Origin: Siderastrea radians
Taxonomy: Eukaryota > Cnidaria > Anthozoa > Scleractinia > Rhizangiidae
DNA: 64,000 nucleotides
Assembly (NCBI GenBank): GCA_964017195.1
Contig: OZ024892.1
Coordinates: forward strand, 14,974,071 to 15,038,070
Direction of reading: 5' to 3'
Shown piece after piece: positions 28,150-39,349 of the stretch. The notes under the pieces were generated by a model. It had not been told where the DNA came from, ran no database searches, and worked only from the letters and a program-made list of their open reading frames with translations. Each line of letters begins with the position of its first letter. The first letter of the stretch is position 1. Position numbers and translations under genes: made by a program.

Positions 28150-31100
28150 CACCTCAGTTTACCTTGGTTCACTTTAGTTTGCCTTGGTTCACCTTAGTTT
28201 TCCTTGGTTCACCTCAATTTGCCTTGGTTCACCTCCGTTTCCCTTTGTTCACCTTAGTTTGTCTTGGTTCACCTCAGTTTGCCTTGGTTCACATTAGTTT
28301 GCCTTGGTTCACCTCAGTTTGCCTTGGTTCACCTCAGTTTGCCTTGGTTCATCTCAGTTTGCCTTGGTTCACATTAGTTTGCCTTGGTTCACATTAGTTT
28401 GCCTTGGTTCCCCTTAGTTTTCCTTGGTTCACCTCTGTTTGCCTTGGTTCACCTCCGTTTGCCTTTGTTCACCTTAGTTTGCCTCGGTTCACCTTAGTTT
28501 GCCTTGGTGCACCTTAGTTTGCCTTGGTTCACCTCAGTTTGCCTTGGTTCACCTTAGCTTGCCTTGGTTCACCTCAGTCTACCTTGGTTCACCTCAGTTT
28601 GCCTTGGTTCACATTAGTTTGCCTTGGCTCCCGTCAGTTTGCCTTGGTTGACTTTAGTTTGCCTTGGTTGACCTTAGTTTTCCTTGGTTCACCTTAGTTT
28701 GCCTTGGTTCACCTTAGTTTGCCTTGGTTTACCTCAGTTTGCCTTGGTTGACCTTAGTTTGCCTTGGTTCACCTCCGTTTGCCTTTGTTCACCTTAGTTT
28801 ACCTTGGTTGACCTTAGTTTGCCTTGGTTCACCTCAGTTTGCCTTGGTTCACCTTAGTTTGTCTTGGTTCACCTTAGTTTTCCTTGGTTCACCTTAGTTT
28901 GCCTTGGTTCACCTTAGTTTGCCTTGGTTCACCTTAGTTTGCCTTGGTTCACCTTAGTTTACCTTGGTTCACCTTAGTTTGCATTGGTTCACCTCAGTTT
29001 GCCTTGGTTCACCTTAGTTTGCCTTGGTTCACCTTAGTTTTCCTTGGTTCACCTTAGTTTGCCTTGGTTCACCTTAGTTTGCCTTGGTTCACCTCAGTTT
29101 GCCTTGGTTCACCTTAGTTTGCCTTGGTTCTCCTCGGTTTGCTTTGGTTCACCTTAGTTTGCCTTGGTTCACCTTAGTTTGCCTTGGTTCACCTTAGTTT
29201 GCCTTGGTTCACCTCAGTTTGCCTTGGTTCACCTTAGTTTGCCTTGGTTCACCTTAGTTTACCTTGGTTCACCTTAGTTTGCCTTGGTTCACCTCAGTTT
29301 GCTTTGGTTCACCTTAGTTTGCCTTGGTTCACCTTAGTTTGCCTTGGTTCATCTCAGTTTGCCTTGGTTCACATTAGTTTGCCTTGGTTCACATTAGTTT
29401 GTCTTGGTTCACCTTAGTTTTCGTTGGTTCACCTCTGTTTGCCTTGGTTCGCCTCCGTTTGCCTTTGTTCACCTTAGTTTGCCTTGGTTCACCTTAGTTT
29501 ACCTTAGTGCACCTTAGTTTGCCTTGGTTCACCTCAGTTTGCCTTGGTTCACCTTAGTTTGCCTTGGTTCACCTCAGTTTGCCTTGGTTCACCTCAGTTT
29601 GCCTTGGTTCACATAAGTTTGCCTTGGTTCCCGTCAGTTTGCCTAGGTTGATCTTAGTTTGCCTTGGTTCACCTTAGTTTTCCTTGGTTCACCTAAGTTT
29701 GCCTTGGTTCACCTTTGTTTGCCTTGGTTTACCTCAGTTTGCCTTGGTTCACCTTAGTTTGCCTTGGTTCACCTCCGTTTGCCTTTGTTCACCTTAGTTT
29801 GCCTTGGTTGACCTTAGTTTGCCTTGGTTCACCTCAGTTTGCCTTGGTTCACCTTAGTTTGCCTTGGTTCACCTTAGTTTACCTTGGTTCACCTTAGTTT
29901 GCCTTGGTTCACCTTAGTTTGCCTTGGTTGACCTTAGTTTGCCTTGGTTCACCTCAGTTTTCCTTGGTTCACCTTAGTTTGCCTTGGTTCACCTTAGTTT
30001 ACCTTGGTTCACCTTAGTTTACCTTGGTTCACCTTAGTTTGCCTTGGTTCCCGTCAGTTTGCCTTGGTTGATCTTAGTTTGCCTTGGTTCACCTTAGTTT
30101 TCCTTGGTTCACCCAAGTTTGCCTTGGTTTACCTTTGTTTGCCTTGGTTTACCTCAGTTTGCCTTGGTTCACCTTAGTTTACCTTGGTTCACCTTAGTTT
30201 GCCTTGGTTCACCTCAGTTTTCCTTGGTTCACCTTAGTTTGCCTTGGTTCACCTTAGTTTACCTTGGTTCACCTTAGTTTGCCTTGGTTCCCGTCAGTTT
30301 GCCTTGGTTGATCTTAGTTTGCCTTGGTTCACCTTAGTTTTCCTTGGTTCACCTAAGTTTGCCTTGGTTCACCTTTGTTTGCCTTGGTTTACCTCAGTTT
30401 GCCTTGGTTCACCTTAGTTTGCCTTGGTTCACCTCCGTTTGCCTTTGTTCACCTTAGTTTGCCTTGGTTGACCTTAGTTTGCCTTGGTTGACCTCAGTTT
30501 GCCTTGGTTCACCTTAGTTTGCCTTGGTTCACCTTAGTTTACCTTGGTTCACCTTAGTTTGCCTTGGTTCACCTTAGTTTACCTTGGTTCACCTTAGTTT
30601 GCCTTGGTTCACCTCAGTTTTCCTTGGTTCACCTTAGTTTGCCTTGGTTCACCTTAGTTTACCTTGGTTCACCTTAGTTTGCCTTGGTTGACCGTAGTTT
30701 GCCTTGGTTCACCTCAGTTTGCCTTGGTTCACCTTAGTTTGCCTTGGTTTACCTTAGTTTACCTTGGTTCACCTTAGTTTGCCTTGGTTCACCTTAGTTT
30801 GCCTTGGTTCACCTTAGTTTGCCTTGGTTTACCTTAGTTTACCTTGGTTCACCTTAGTTTGCCTTGGTTCACCTTAGTTTGCCTTTGTTCACCTTAGTTT
30901 GCCTTGGTTGACCTTAGTTTGCCTTGTTTCACCTCAGTTTTCCTTGGTTCACCTTAGTTTGCCTTGGTTCACCTTAGTTTACGTTGGTTCACCTCAGTTT
31001 GCCTTGGTTCAGCTTAGTTTGCCTTGGTTCACCTTAGTTTGCCTTGGTTCACCTCAGTTTGCCTTGGTTCACCTTTGTTTGCCTTGGTTGCTTTGGTTCA

Positions 31101-31330
31101 CCTTAGTTTGCCTTGGTTCACCTTAGTTTGCCTTGGTTCACCTTTGTTTGCCTTGGTTCACCTCTGTTTGCCTTGGTTCACCTTAGTTTGCTTTGGTTCA
31201 CCTCCGTTTGCCTTGCCGTTCAGCTCAGTTTGCCTTGGTTCACCTTTGTTTCCCTTGGTTCATTTCAGTTTGCCTTGGTTCACCTCCTTTTGCCTCATGG
31301 TTTACCTCAGTTTGCCTTAGCTCAGGTCAG
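28150..31330. repeat. 20-bp minisatellite, about 159 tandem units
   Basis: The consensus unit is ACCTTAGTTTGCCTTGGTTC with common variants ACCTCAGTTT, ACCTCCGTTT, TCCTTGG and ACCTTGG. The 20-bp register holds without a break from 28150 to about 31088, then slips by about 11 bp, and becomes irregular to 31330. Higher-order copying is visible: a marked block beginning CCGTCAGTTTGCC and GATCTTAGTT recurs at about 29631, 30051 and 30291. Because 20 is not divisible by 3, each forward frame reads a 20-residue hydrophobic period and stays open for long stretches. These ORFs are not genes. Confidence 0.95.
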
Positions 31331-34300
31331 TTTTTTAAGCTGACGTTTTTGAAGCTGTGCAAAGCACAGTCCTTGATAAAACACTACTGTTCGTGTTTTA
31401 AATTTTACACACAGTACGGTACTAGTGCAATCTGTACCGAACTCGGTTTTCGGGGGAAGGGGGGTGGGCGCCTATTCATTTTTCATTTTATCTATAAGAG
31501 GGGAGTTAATTCGAAGCGATGCGCTTTTTTGAAGCTGGGCGCTTAATCTAGCATTTTCGGTTTACATCAATCACTAAACGTCTTGGTCTCTCGGTCTTGT
31601 GAGGTGCTATCATACAGTCTTCATACTTGTTTTCTTAGTCCTTGTTCAGTCATTACCTATGTTAATCACTAAAAAAATAATATCAGTTGTCCTAAAGAAG
31701 TGTTTTCGTTTCAAATGTTCTTAACAATCTTTTGTTGACTTATAACAATGTAACAAAGTTATTTAATATAATGTGCGATCAAGGAGTTAGACTTGAGCAA
31801 AATTATCAGAAAATAAAGGCAACTCAGTTTTATCCATGTAAGAGAGCCAAATATAACGTAACTTCATTATATCTCATACGACAGTTCTAACTGTGAGCCA
31901 TTATTTTCAACGCTAGTTTTCATCTCAGGATAACAGTTTTTTCAAATTTTTTGTTAAATAAAGTATACATTTTGGTAATTGTATCATAAAAAACTTAACT
32001 ACTGACTATAACTACAAGTAGTCAACGTAATAATTCGCTTTTGGCTGATTGAGTGGACTCGATGTCTTTTAATTAGAGTGGGTTTTTCGCCAAAAAGGGT
32101 CTTAATATATGACCTCCATCAACACAACAACAATAAGAAAATGAACTGTAAACAGTACATTTAACGAACAAAAAATAATATGGCGTACAAAACACCTTCC
32201 TATCTAATAAACTAAGGTTAACTTAATGTCATGACGACTATTATGGAAACTTAATTTTTGACATGTTTCTTCTATCAATATTGGGTGTCTTGACGCTGAG
32301 TTCCTAAGTAAAATGTAAATTTTGCTTGCAAAGTAAAACAAGTATTGCATTTCGTAAAAAGGAAATGTACACCGAGACATTTTCTTTTAAAAACTGCACG
32401 AGGGGTCGAGTAAAAAATATACTTTGCGTAAATATCACAAAGAAGAACTGTCCACAAACAAAAGAATCTTACAAAAGTCAGGAAATTGAAACCTAGGCGT
32501 GGTGCACCCATAAGCATATTATCGCCAAACGACTGCTGGAAACGTCAACCTTGGCCATTCGGCGATCTAATTCCAGGTAGACTGAAATTTGTACTTCTTG
32601 GTTTAAATACAGTAAACACTGGCGATCGCGTAATATAGAATCAGTTTTTTTCATTTTTTTTTGTACGTTTTTTCAAATAGCACAACATATACTGGTGAAG
32701 CACACACACAAATGTAATTGAAAATTTTTGAGAAATAACAGCACGCAGTGATTGTTGAAAGTGTTTCACAGTTCACTAGATGGCTGAAAATCGTCTTCAT
32801 TTCCAGACTTTTCCATTCATTTGGGTAAGAGATTAGGCTTTTCCCAAAATTGAATTTACTTCTCAGTTCCAGGTAGTTTGCATCCGTGTTTAAATGCATT
32901 GCTGGATTGGCATTCTACGTTGCACGATTTCATGCCTTAACACTAAGTTAAAAAAAGTTAAATTGCACACTTAATACGTCACACTTCAATTTCGGGAAAA
33001 AAAATGAATTGCCGGTGTTTTTAATTCCGCAGAATAAAATTGCAATAATGACCGTGAAAATGACCTTGCGTTATTCAATCAGATGAATTAATAGTGTATC
33101 AAAATTCGGCGGATTGCTGTAAAATTTGGCCTGAAACCAAAATTTGTCGGCGATCAGTTTTTGAAATTTATATATAATATTTCACCAGTGGCGAAATTCA
33201 AAGCAATGCGCTTTGCGTATTCTTTGCTGTTCGAACTTGACAGATTAATTAAAAATAACCAGACGAGTCAGAATATCAAAAAAGGTTCACACACTTGGAT
33301 TTGATACCCTATTAATTCAATTGAATGACACATGGTCATTTTCGTGGTTGTTTGCGATTTTCTTTTGCGGAATTGAAGAAACCGGCAATTCATATTTTTT
33401 TTCCCGAAATCTACATTACTTAACCTTTCCAACGATATATGGTTTACCATGTTTTTCTTTGAAATGGCGCATATACGTTTTTTTTTCCCGAAGGACACCT
33501 GCGAAGGTCCGGAGTAACCTTAATTTGAATTGTGTTCGATGGGCCTAAGTGTGACGTTACCACTCATGTCCAATACTCTCTACCTGACACGATCCGAAAA
33601 AGCCATGATTGTACAACCCGTACGGATCGACAAATAGAGAGCACCCGTTAAATAGAGCTGTCGATCCGAAAATTGCATCTCGTTAACGACCAACAAAAAC
33701 CTCTGCGAAAATGACAAATTATGAACATGTTTGTACTGTTCTTTCGTCTTTGTAGCCCGCGTGCTTGCCAGTAGAAATATGCTTTGCTGTCCGCAACTTT
33801 GTTAAGAGCCATATAATAACAAATCCTTGAGAGTAGAAATATTCGAAGGAATCGTCTAATCGCTGTTAAAGATTGTCGGTGTAAGTTCATCGTTGCTCTC
33901 GTATTGGTGTAGCCTGCGTGGCAGACACTAGAAAGGCGATGGGAAGGGAATTTCTATTCCGCGGAACGTGATTTCACTTCGAATCCCATTTTTAGCACCT
34001 GCCACGCAGGCTAGGGGTGAAAAGGAATTTAAGCCACACCCACAAAATGAGTTACTCTTATCTTTTGTGATGTTTAAAAAATGTAGACGATCACCCGTGT
34101 CGTCAGTTTTTTATGGGAGTTCCCTCCTCCCCCTCATCCCCCGCGGATAGATAGCCGGCTCGGACCAATTTTCTTTTTGCGCCCACCTCAAAATGGCGCC
34201 CACTCACGTTTGAGTTTTTTTAAGCAACTGATTATCGTTTGCGGTTCATCAACGATTCAATATTGTGTTGTGATTTGGCATTGTGTGGTTAGCGCCTCAA
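31331..34300. other. AT-rich intergenic DNA with a small fold-back element
   Basis: No gene recognised. At 33910-33924 and 33999-34013 a perfect 15-bp inverted repeat (TAGCCTGCGTGGCAG) bounds a 104-bp fold-back element. At about 31525-31545 a GCGCTTTTTTGAAGCTGGGC stretch resembles (inverted) about 37148-37170 on the inner side of the second minisatellite array. Confidence 0.5.
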
Positions 34301-34647
34301 ATTGTTCAGTGGAGCATGTCATCTGGTGCTACCCTGGACAAAAGGAATCAGTTTGATTTGGTTTCGAATCATCACAATTCATGACTTGTTTTCCAGTTTT
34401 TTTTTAAATGCAATTTTGAATAGACAGAAAACAAAATTGCCCGGCCCGGACACTACTCCGACTGAGATACGGGCATTTTCAACTGCTTGTTTCCTACCAA
34501 AAAATTCCATCTTGGCAGATATTTGCGATGCCGTTTTCCCTGATGGTGAAAAGGGTGAACTTTTTGCCTGAATAGACTCTACTACAAAGTTGAAAAGTAT
34601 AGAAGTATTTTCTGCTGAAAGTGTTATTGTTGTTAGCGATAGTATTT

Positions 34648-35175
34648 TTATGGTATTAACCAACCGAGAATCGACTCGTAATTCGTGCAGGGCCCTGCGT
34701 TGGTTGACATCCCTGCTGATCTTAAAAATGTTGAGCTGTTCTCACGCCTGTATATCGCTTCGACCCGTTTTCTCTTACCACTAACAGAAGATCGAGGAGC
34801 ACGAGAACTTGAGCCATGAATGTTGCCGCAACCCTTGCACTGACATGCGATGGAGCATCCTTTGCCATACCCCAGGCAGGGGCATTTTGATTTTCTTTTG
34901 CCGTCTTGACAAGCAACAAAACTTGTATTTTTGGCTGCATTCTGCCCACATCTGCTCGTAATATTCATGTTATTTAAAGAATTGTCGGCGGTAGTGAAGA
35001 CTGTTTGACCAGCATTGCAACAATTCTTGCAAATGCAAATGCCTATGCATGTTTTGCCTTTCCTCACGCGAGGACAGCTTGTCGTACCAGACGTTTTACA
35101 AGCTGCCTTACCACCTCTTGAAGTATTTTTGCCACAAGAGCAGCCCTTGGGATTTTCCTCTAGTAAAGAATCTGA
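34648..35175 (-). pseudogene. CXC (tesmin/TSO1-like) cysteine-rich region, 3' part of a broken OTU-CXC gene
   Basis: The minus-strand frame from about 35170 to 34648 carries two tandem cysteine-rich modules. The first has CSCGKN ... CICKNCCN, the second SRCGQN ... KSKCPCLGYGKGC ... CQCKGCGN. The CPC-x6-C-x3-C-x-C-x2-C spacing is that of CXC domains, which bind zinc and often DNA. Downstream is a basic SGKRKR segment. It lies on the same strand directly after the OTU region (35544-36174), so I infer one gene or transposon-encoded protein. The family is not identified. Its partner domain is disabled, so this copy is probably dead. Confidence 0.6.
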
Positions 35176-35302
35176 GAGATCAATAAAATGTATCAGTATT
35201 TTTTATTTATTCCACAAATACGACTACACTGTACTGTAGGCGGCCATGAAAAGACGAAACGAATTCGAAGATACAAAATATCGTGTTTAGACTGAAATAT
35301 TC

Positions 35303-35526
35303 TGGGGCCGCCAGCGATTCGAGCTTTAACCGGGAATCGAGCTCATCTATCTAATCCTGTGTAAGTCACATTTAATTTACAGAATGAATCAATCCAGAAA
35401 TCAATAATAATCACTTTGCTAGGGAGAACGTGGACACAGTAGGGAGAACGTGGGCAAACTCGGATGATCGTGTGCAAACTAAGGAGAACGAGGGGACACT
35501 AGGGAGAACGAGAACCGGCGGCCCTA
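35303..35526. mobile_element. Small TIR element splitting the OTU and CXC regions
   Basis: GGGGCCGCCAGCG at the left and CCGGCGGCCCTA at the right are short inverted ends. Between them, at 35420-35512, a GGGAGAACGTGG-like motif is repeated four to five times at ~20-bp spacing. There are no genes inside. It lies between the OTU part and the CXC part and may be a later insertion. Confidence 0.45.
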
Positions 35527-35543
35527 AACTTGATTATAAAAAG

Positions 35544-36174
35544 CTATAAAAACTCAACTGAGTTGCATCGTAGTGTCCTGAACCGGTTGCATTGTCGGCG
35601 ATATATATTGATGATTTCACGATGCAAGCATCTGTTATGAAGGTCGTGAAAGGAAAAGTGGCTAATGACGTGTGACAATAATTGGTAATTTAAGCACATC
35701 TGCGCAAACGGCTTAATTACTAAGTCCCCCAGATTTCCGCTGTAAGTACCCCGCTCTCTAAAAAGCTCAGTTTCTTCATTTAGTCTGTCGGGATTCACGC
35801 CAGCAACTGATTGATATTCTTCATTGGATTGTACGTTGTCGACAAAGAGTTGTCGTAGTCGATGAGCATCCTCTTCTACAGATTAGGAAAGACCAAGTCC
35901 ATACAGGTGCTCCATAAAATAAGGCTTTTTGTTAATAAATTCGGCCAGTTTGTGCAATTGTTTTACGATACTGGTAAATGCGCAATCGCCACCACCAACT
36001 ACTGGGTCAATCGATAATCCAAAGGAGGCCAGATTTCGGTTAAGGTTGCTCACTGGATCGTGAATGGTGTCATCATGATTTGAGGAGCTGTTGAATGCGT
36101 TTTCCGTAAACATTTGCATAAACGGTATATCGAAAATGTTGACAGATTTGTCATTTATAGTGCTTTTGATTTCC
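35544..36174 (-). pseudogene. OTU-type cysteine protease domain, broken
   Basis: The minus-strand translation has the OTU catalytic-Cys block GGGDCAFTSIV (residues D and C of the GDC motif), later an LFRERGTYSGNLGDLVI block, and near 35575 GHYDAT, the catalytic-His block. An in-frame TAA (35883-35885) separates the first and second parts although the reading frame continues across it. A frameshift before the GHYD block puts that in another frame. A splice-acceptor-like TTCTGTAG just before 36174 and an open frame after it suggest that the ancestral gene had upstream exons. Which deubiquitinase family it came from cannot be said. Confidence 0.65.
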
Positions 36175-36329
36175 TACAGAACTTGGTAAAGCTGGTTACA
36201 GTGACAATAAATAGACATTGGGTAAATTGTGGAAAGATCGTGATCAGTCAAAACTGATAAAATTATAAATGATTGTCAAAATGACTACTGCAGAGACTGA
36301 TCAAACAACGTGAAAAGACGTTAGTTACA

Positions 36330-36975
36330 ATATTTCGACTGGCCAATACCAGTCTTCATCAGGTTTTATTAAGGCAAATGAGGAATTTACAGAAATATAT
36401 ATGTAGTAAAACAATGAGCGGAAGTTGCATTTATGACGTGGTATGGCGTGGCTTAGAAATAATAGAAAATAACCAAAACAAAACAAAAATTTACTATATA
36501 TAGTTGCAAATTACAGTTCATCACGTTTATTAATGCCTCGAGGCTCAAGAATCTTAGCCTTGTGAATAATGTGAGCCTCATGTGCCTTCCTAAAAGAACC
36601 GCGTTCATTTTTAAGTTTTTCAATAGGAATAAGTAGCATATGGGTGTCGGAGTAGTTATTGCTGAGAAAGTGTTCTGAAACCACTGTATGGATCTAATTA
36701 GAAGTAGGGTTGAGTACTGTCGTCTATGTTCATTGAAACGGTCTTTGAGTTGACCTTTAGTTTCCCTGATGCATTGCAAATTACATAGGCGACCTTGAAT
36801 CATGTAGATAACATTGAAAGTAGTACAAGTTATATGAGATTTGATATGGTACGTTTCACCTATAGAACGAAAAGTATATCGAGTGCGGCCATGTTCAATG
36901 CAAGGACAAGTGGTATAATTCCTACTATTGCACCGAAAGGAACTGGGAGTGACCCGGGAGTAAATTGTGGTCATT
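36330..36975 (-). pseudogene. Penelope-like retroelement 3' fragment with GIY-YIG endonuclease domain
   Basis: The minus strand reads a segment with NVIYMIQ (first motif), then CNLQCIRETKGQLKDRF and NEHRR, the pattern of the GIY-YIG domain at the C terminus of Penelope-like elements. The second motif is decayed (CIR where YIG/YVG is expected). A frameshift near 36700-36720 and an in-frame stop follow; the continuing sequence (VVSEHFLSNN, LIPIEKL) is in another frame. Downstream, 36335-36365 has the CCAATACCAGTCTTCATCAGG-type tail seen near PLE ends (recalled, not searched). The reverse transcriptase part is absent. Confidence 0.75.
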
Positions 36976-37446
36976 GTCTCAAAACTTGAATAAGCGCCCC
37001 CTTCAAATAAGATCTCTGCTTCGAATAGGCGCCCCCGCTAGAAGGCCGAAAATTGATAAGCGACCGAGACGAGCATTTGCACTAAGTACAACTGAAAAAT
37101 CTCATTAACTTCAAGTTCATATTACAAATACCGTATTTCCTCCAATAAGCGCCCAAGCTCAAAAAAGCGCAGATGACTTCTCCCCCATACAAGGGCCCAC
37201 CCTTGGCTACAGTAGCCCAGGAATGCCCCCCCCCCACCCTCAAATAGCCCCCCCTCAACTCCCTCTCACTTTCGTAAATACAGTTAGCAAGGACACCACG
37301 AGAAAAGCCTGATTCTATTGTCAATTTTATAATCTTTCCGCCTACACCGGCATCCATGTAGGATAGCACCGGTACATCTATACGCGTATACAGGGAGTAC
37401 GATATTCACCTAGGAAAATTTGTAAGTGCCCCCAGACTTTGGTGAT

Positions 37447-38163
37447 CGAAGGCAAGCTAAGGTGAACCAAAGCAAACTTAGGGAAACCAAGGCAAATTTA
37501 CGTGAACCAAGGCGTTCGTGAAGCCAAGGCCAACGTAAGTGAACCAAGGACAACTAAGGTGAACCAAGGCAAACTTAGGGAAACCAAGGCAAATTTACGT
37601 GAGCCAAGGCGTTGGTGAAGCCAAGGCAAACGTAAGTGAACCAAGGACAACTAAGGTGAACCAAGGCAAACTAAGGTGAACCAAGGCAAACTGAGGTGAA
37701 CCAAGGCAAACTAAGGTGAACCAAGGCAAACTGAGGTGAACCAAGCCAACCTGAGGTGAACCAAGGCAAACTAAGGTGAACCATGCCAACCTGAGGTGAA
37801 CCAAGGCAAACTAAGGTGAACCAAGGCAAACTGAGGTGAACCAAGGCAAACTGAGGTGAACCAAGGAAAAGTGAGGTGAACCAAGGCAAACTGAGGTGAA
37901 CCAAGGCAAACTAAGGTGAACCAAGGCAAACTAAGGTGAACCACTTGCAAACTGAGGTAAACCAAGGCAAACGGGCCGGTGGTGAACCAAGGCAAACTAA
38001 GGTCAACCAAGGCAAACTGAGGTGAACCAAGGCAAACTAAGATGAACCAATGCAAACTAAGGTGAACCAAGGCAAACGGAGGTGAACCAAGGCAAACTGA
38101 GGTGAACCAAGGCAAACTGAGGTGAACCAAGGCAAACTAAGGTGAACCAAGGCAAACTTAGGT
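37447..38163. repeat. Second 20-bp minisatellite array, inverted relative to the first (about 35 units)
   Basis: The unit is GGTGAACCAAGGCAAACTAA, the reverse complement of the unit at 28150-31330. The first part (37460-37660) has a ~97-bp higher-order duplication including GGGAAACC and GCGTT...GTGAAGCC variants. Several register slips occur, e.g. near 37945-37980. The outer side is followed by the shared leader (38164-38258). Confidence 0.93.
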
Positions 38164-38258
38164 GGAAGAAGTATACATTTCATATAATGGGACGCTCTCT
38201 GTCCCTTACATAACAGTGTATGTATTTCATGGATATGGATATACTGGGACGTTATGTT
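38164..38258. repeat. Leader sequence of the second minisatellite array (inverted)
   Basis: The complement of the 28075-28149 leader: AAGTATACATTTCATATAAT, GGGACGCTCTCTGTCCC and TATACTGGGACGTTAT occur in the matching order. Homology fades at about 38258. Confidence 0.75.
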
Positions 38259-38696
38259 AGAGCATTTCTTTTAATCTTCTACTGTTAGGGTGGGGGGGGG
38301 GGGGAGTGCCTCTCCAAAGGCACTAAACCTTCAGAGGAAGACAAAATACAACACCAGGTAACATTTTATCTACTTATTTACTCTTTAAAGCTTATTTATT
38401 TATTGATAGGAATTCTCAGTTCGATTTTCCATGCAAACTCTTACCTTTATATTACGCTTGGGTTACCTGTGCATTAACGCCAATTTTTAAAGCAAACGCT
38501 ACGGATTCCTGAAAATCTTTTTGCCCTACATTTTGACTTTGGAAACAAGAGAAACAGGGACTTTGGTTAAATTTTCATCCCAGGTTAGCGGCCGGGTTTA
38601 GCGGAAAGATCGGACACTACAAATTTACACACCGTGTCAGCGTACATGAGGATAAGCTAAGCCGCTGCTTTATTTGTCTGCTGCCGCTTGCAATCC

Positions 38697-38746
38697 ACAT
38701 GGCGGACCAGAGGGTCGACCAGAGCCGGACTTTGGCACTTCACGTG
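38697..38746 (+). promoter_or_regulatory. Putative promoter-proximal sites of MTIF2
   Basis: A CACATGGCGGACC block (a YY1-like ATGGCGG core) at about 38697 and an E-box CACGTG at 38741-38746 lie 50-100 bp before the proposed start codon. Such motifs are common at housekeeping/mitochondrial gene promoters. Assignment is by position only. Confidence 0.35.
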
Positions 38747-38794
38747 TAGTCGCCGGTTTACTCGTAATTCTTGGTGAAATGTTGCCTGTTGGAA

Positions 38795-39308
38795 ATGAAT
38801 AGATTGTTCAGGGTAAAGCTACGACCTCAGGTAAGAAAATGTCTACCAATAAGTTATCTAATATGGTGAAATACAGGACCAACAGATTGCATGCGCATCT
38901 GCATGAACTCTTAGGCAATTTTAAACTTCCTGGCGTTTTTGTAGTTACGAGGCTTTTCAAATTTCAGCTATTTCAATCGGAAAAGACATTTGATGTTATT
39001 AATCCACTCATCTGTCACATTCCTCATCTACAAAATGTTTTCTCGCGATTTACGGACTTGTCATCTGTCATTTATGATGATGGTTATGCAATCACATTTC
39101 AAGCGAGGTTTATCGCTGTATGAAAAACCTCCATCTTCGAATACTCCTTTCCTGTCATTTGGGTGTAATAAATCCGTCAATCAATCCAGGAATAATTCAA
39201 ATGGAATTATAAACCCTTGAGTACTTGGATTTTAAAGTGATTTGGAGGTGAGCAAAGCTTCGATTTCATTCCTCAAAACACCTTTGATCAAAAAGTAAAA
39301 ACTCTAGT

Positions 39309-39349
<41 letters not shown>

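Noticed and set aside
28150..31330. CRISPR-like regular array
   Set aside because: The units abut directly with no unique spacers, and the genome is an animal's. It is a minisatellite.
28131..31546. Several 60-117-codon forward ORFs with a 20-residue hydrophobic period
   Set aside because: They follow from the 20-bp unit lacking stops in all forward frames (3 x 20 bp = 20 codons). There is no start context, no splice structure and no family resemblance.
37595..38130. Minus-strand ORFs up to 119 codons in the inverted array
   Set aside because: Same artefact of the repeat unit read on the other strand.
38839..39123. 94-codon ORF just after the proposed MTIF2 exon 1
   Set aside because: No recognisable domain. 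It starts 8 bp past a consensus donor, so it is more likely intron 1.
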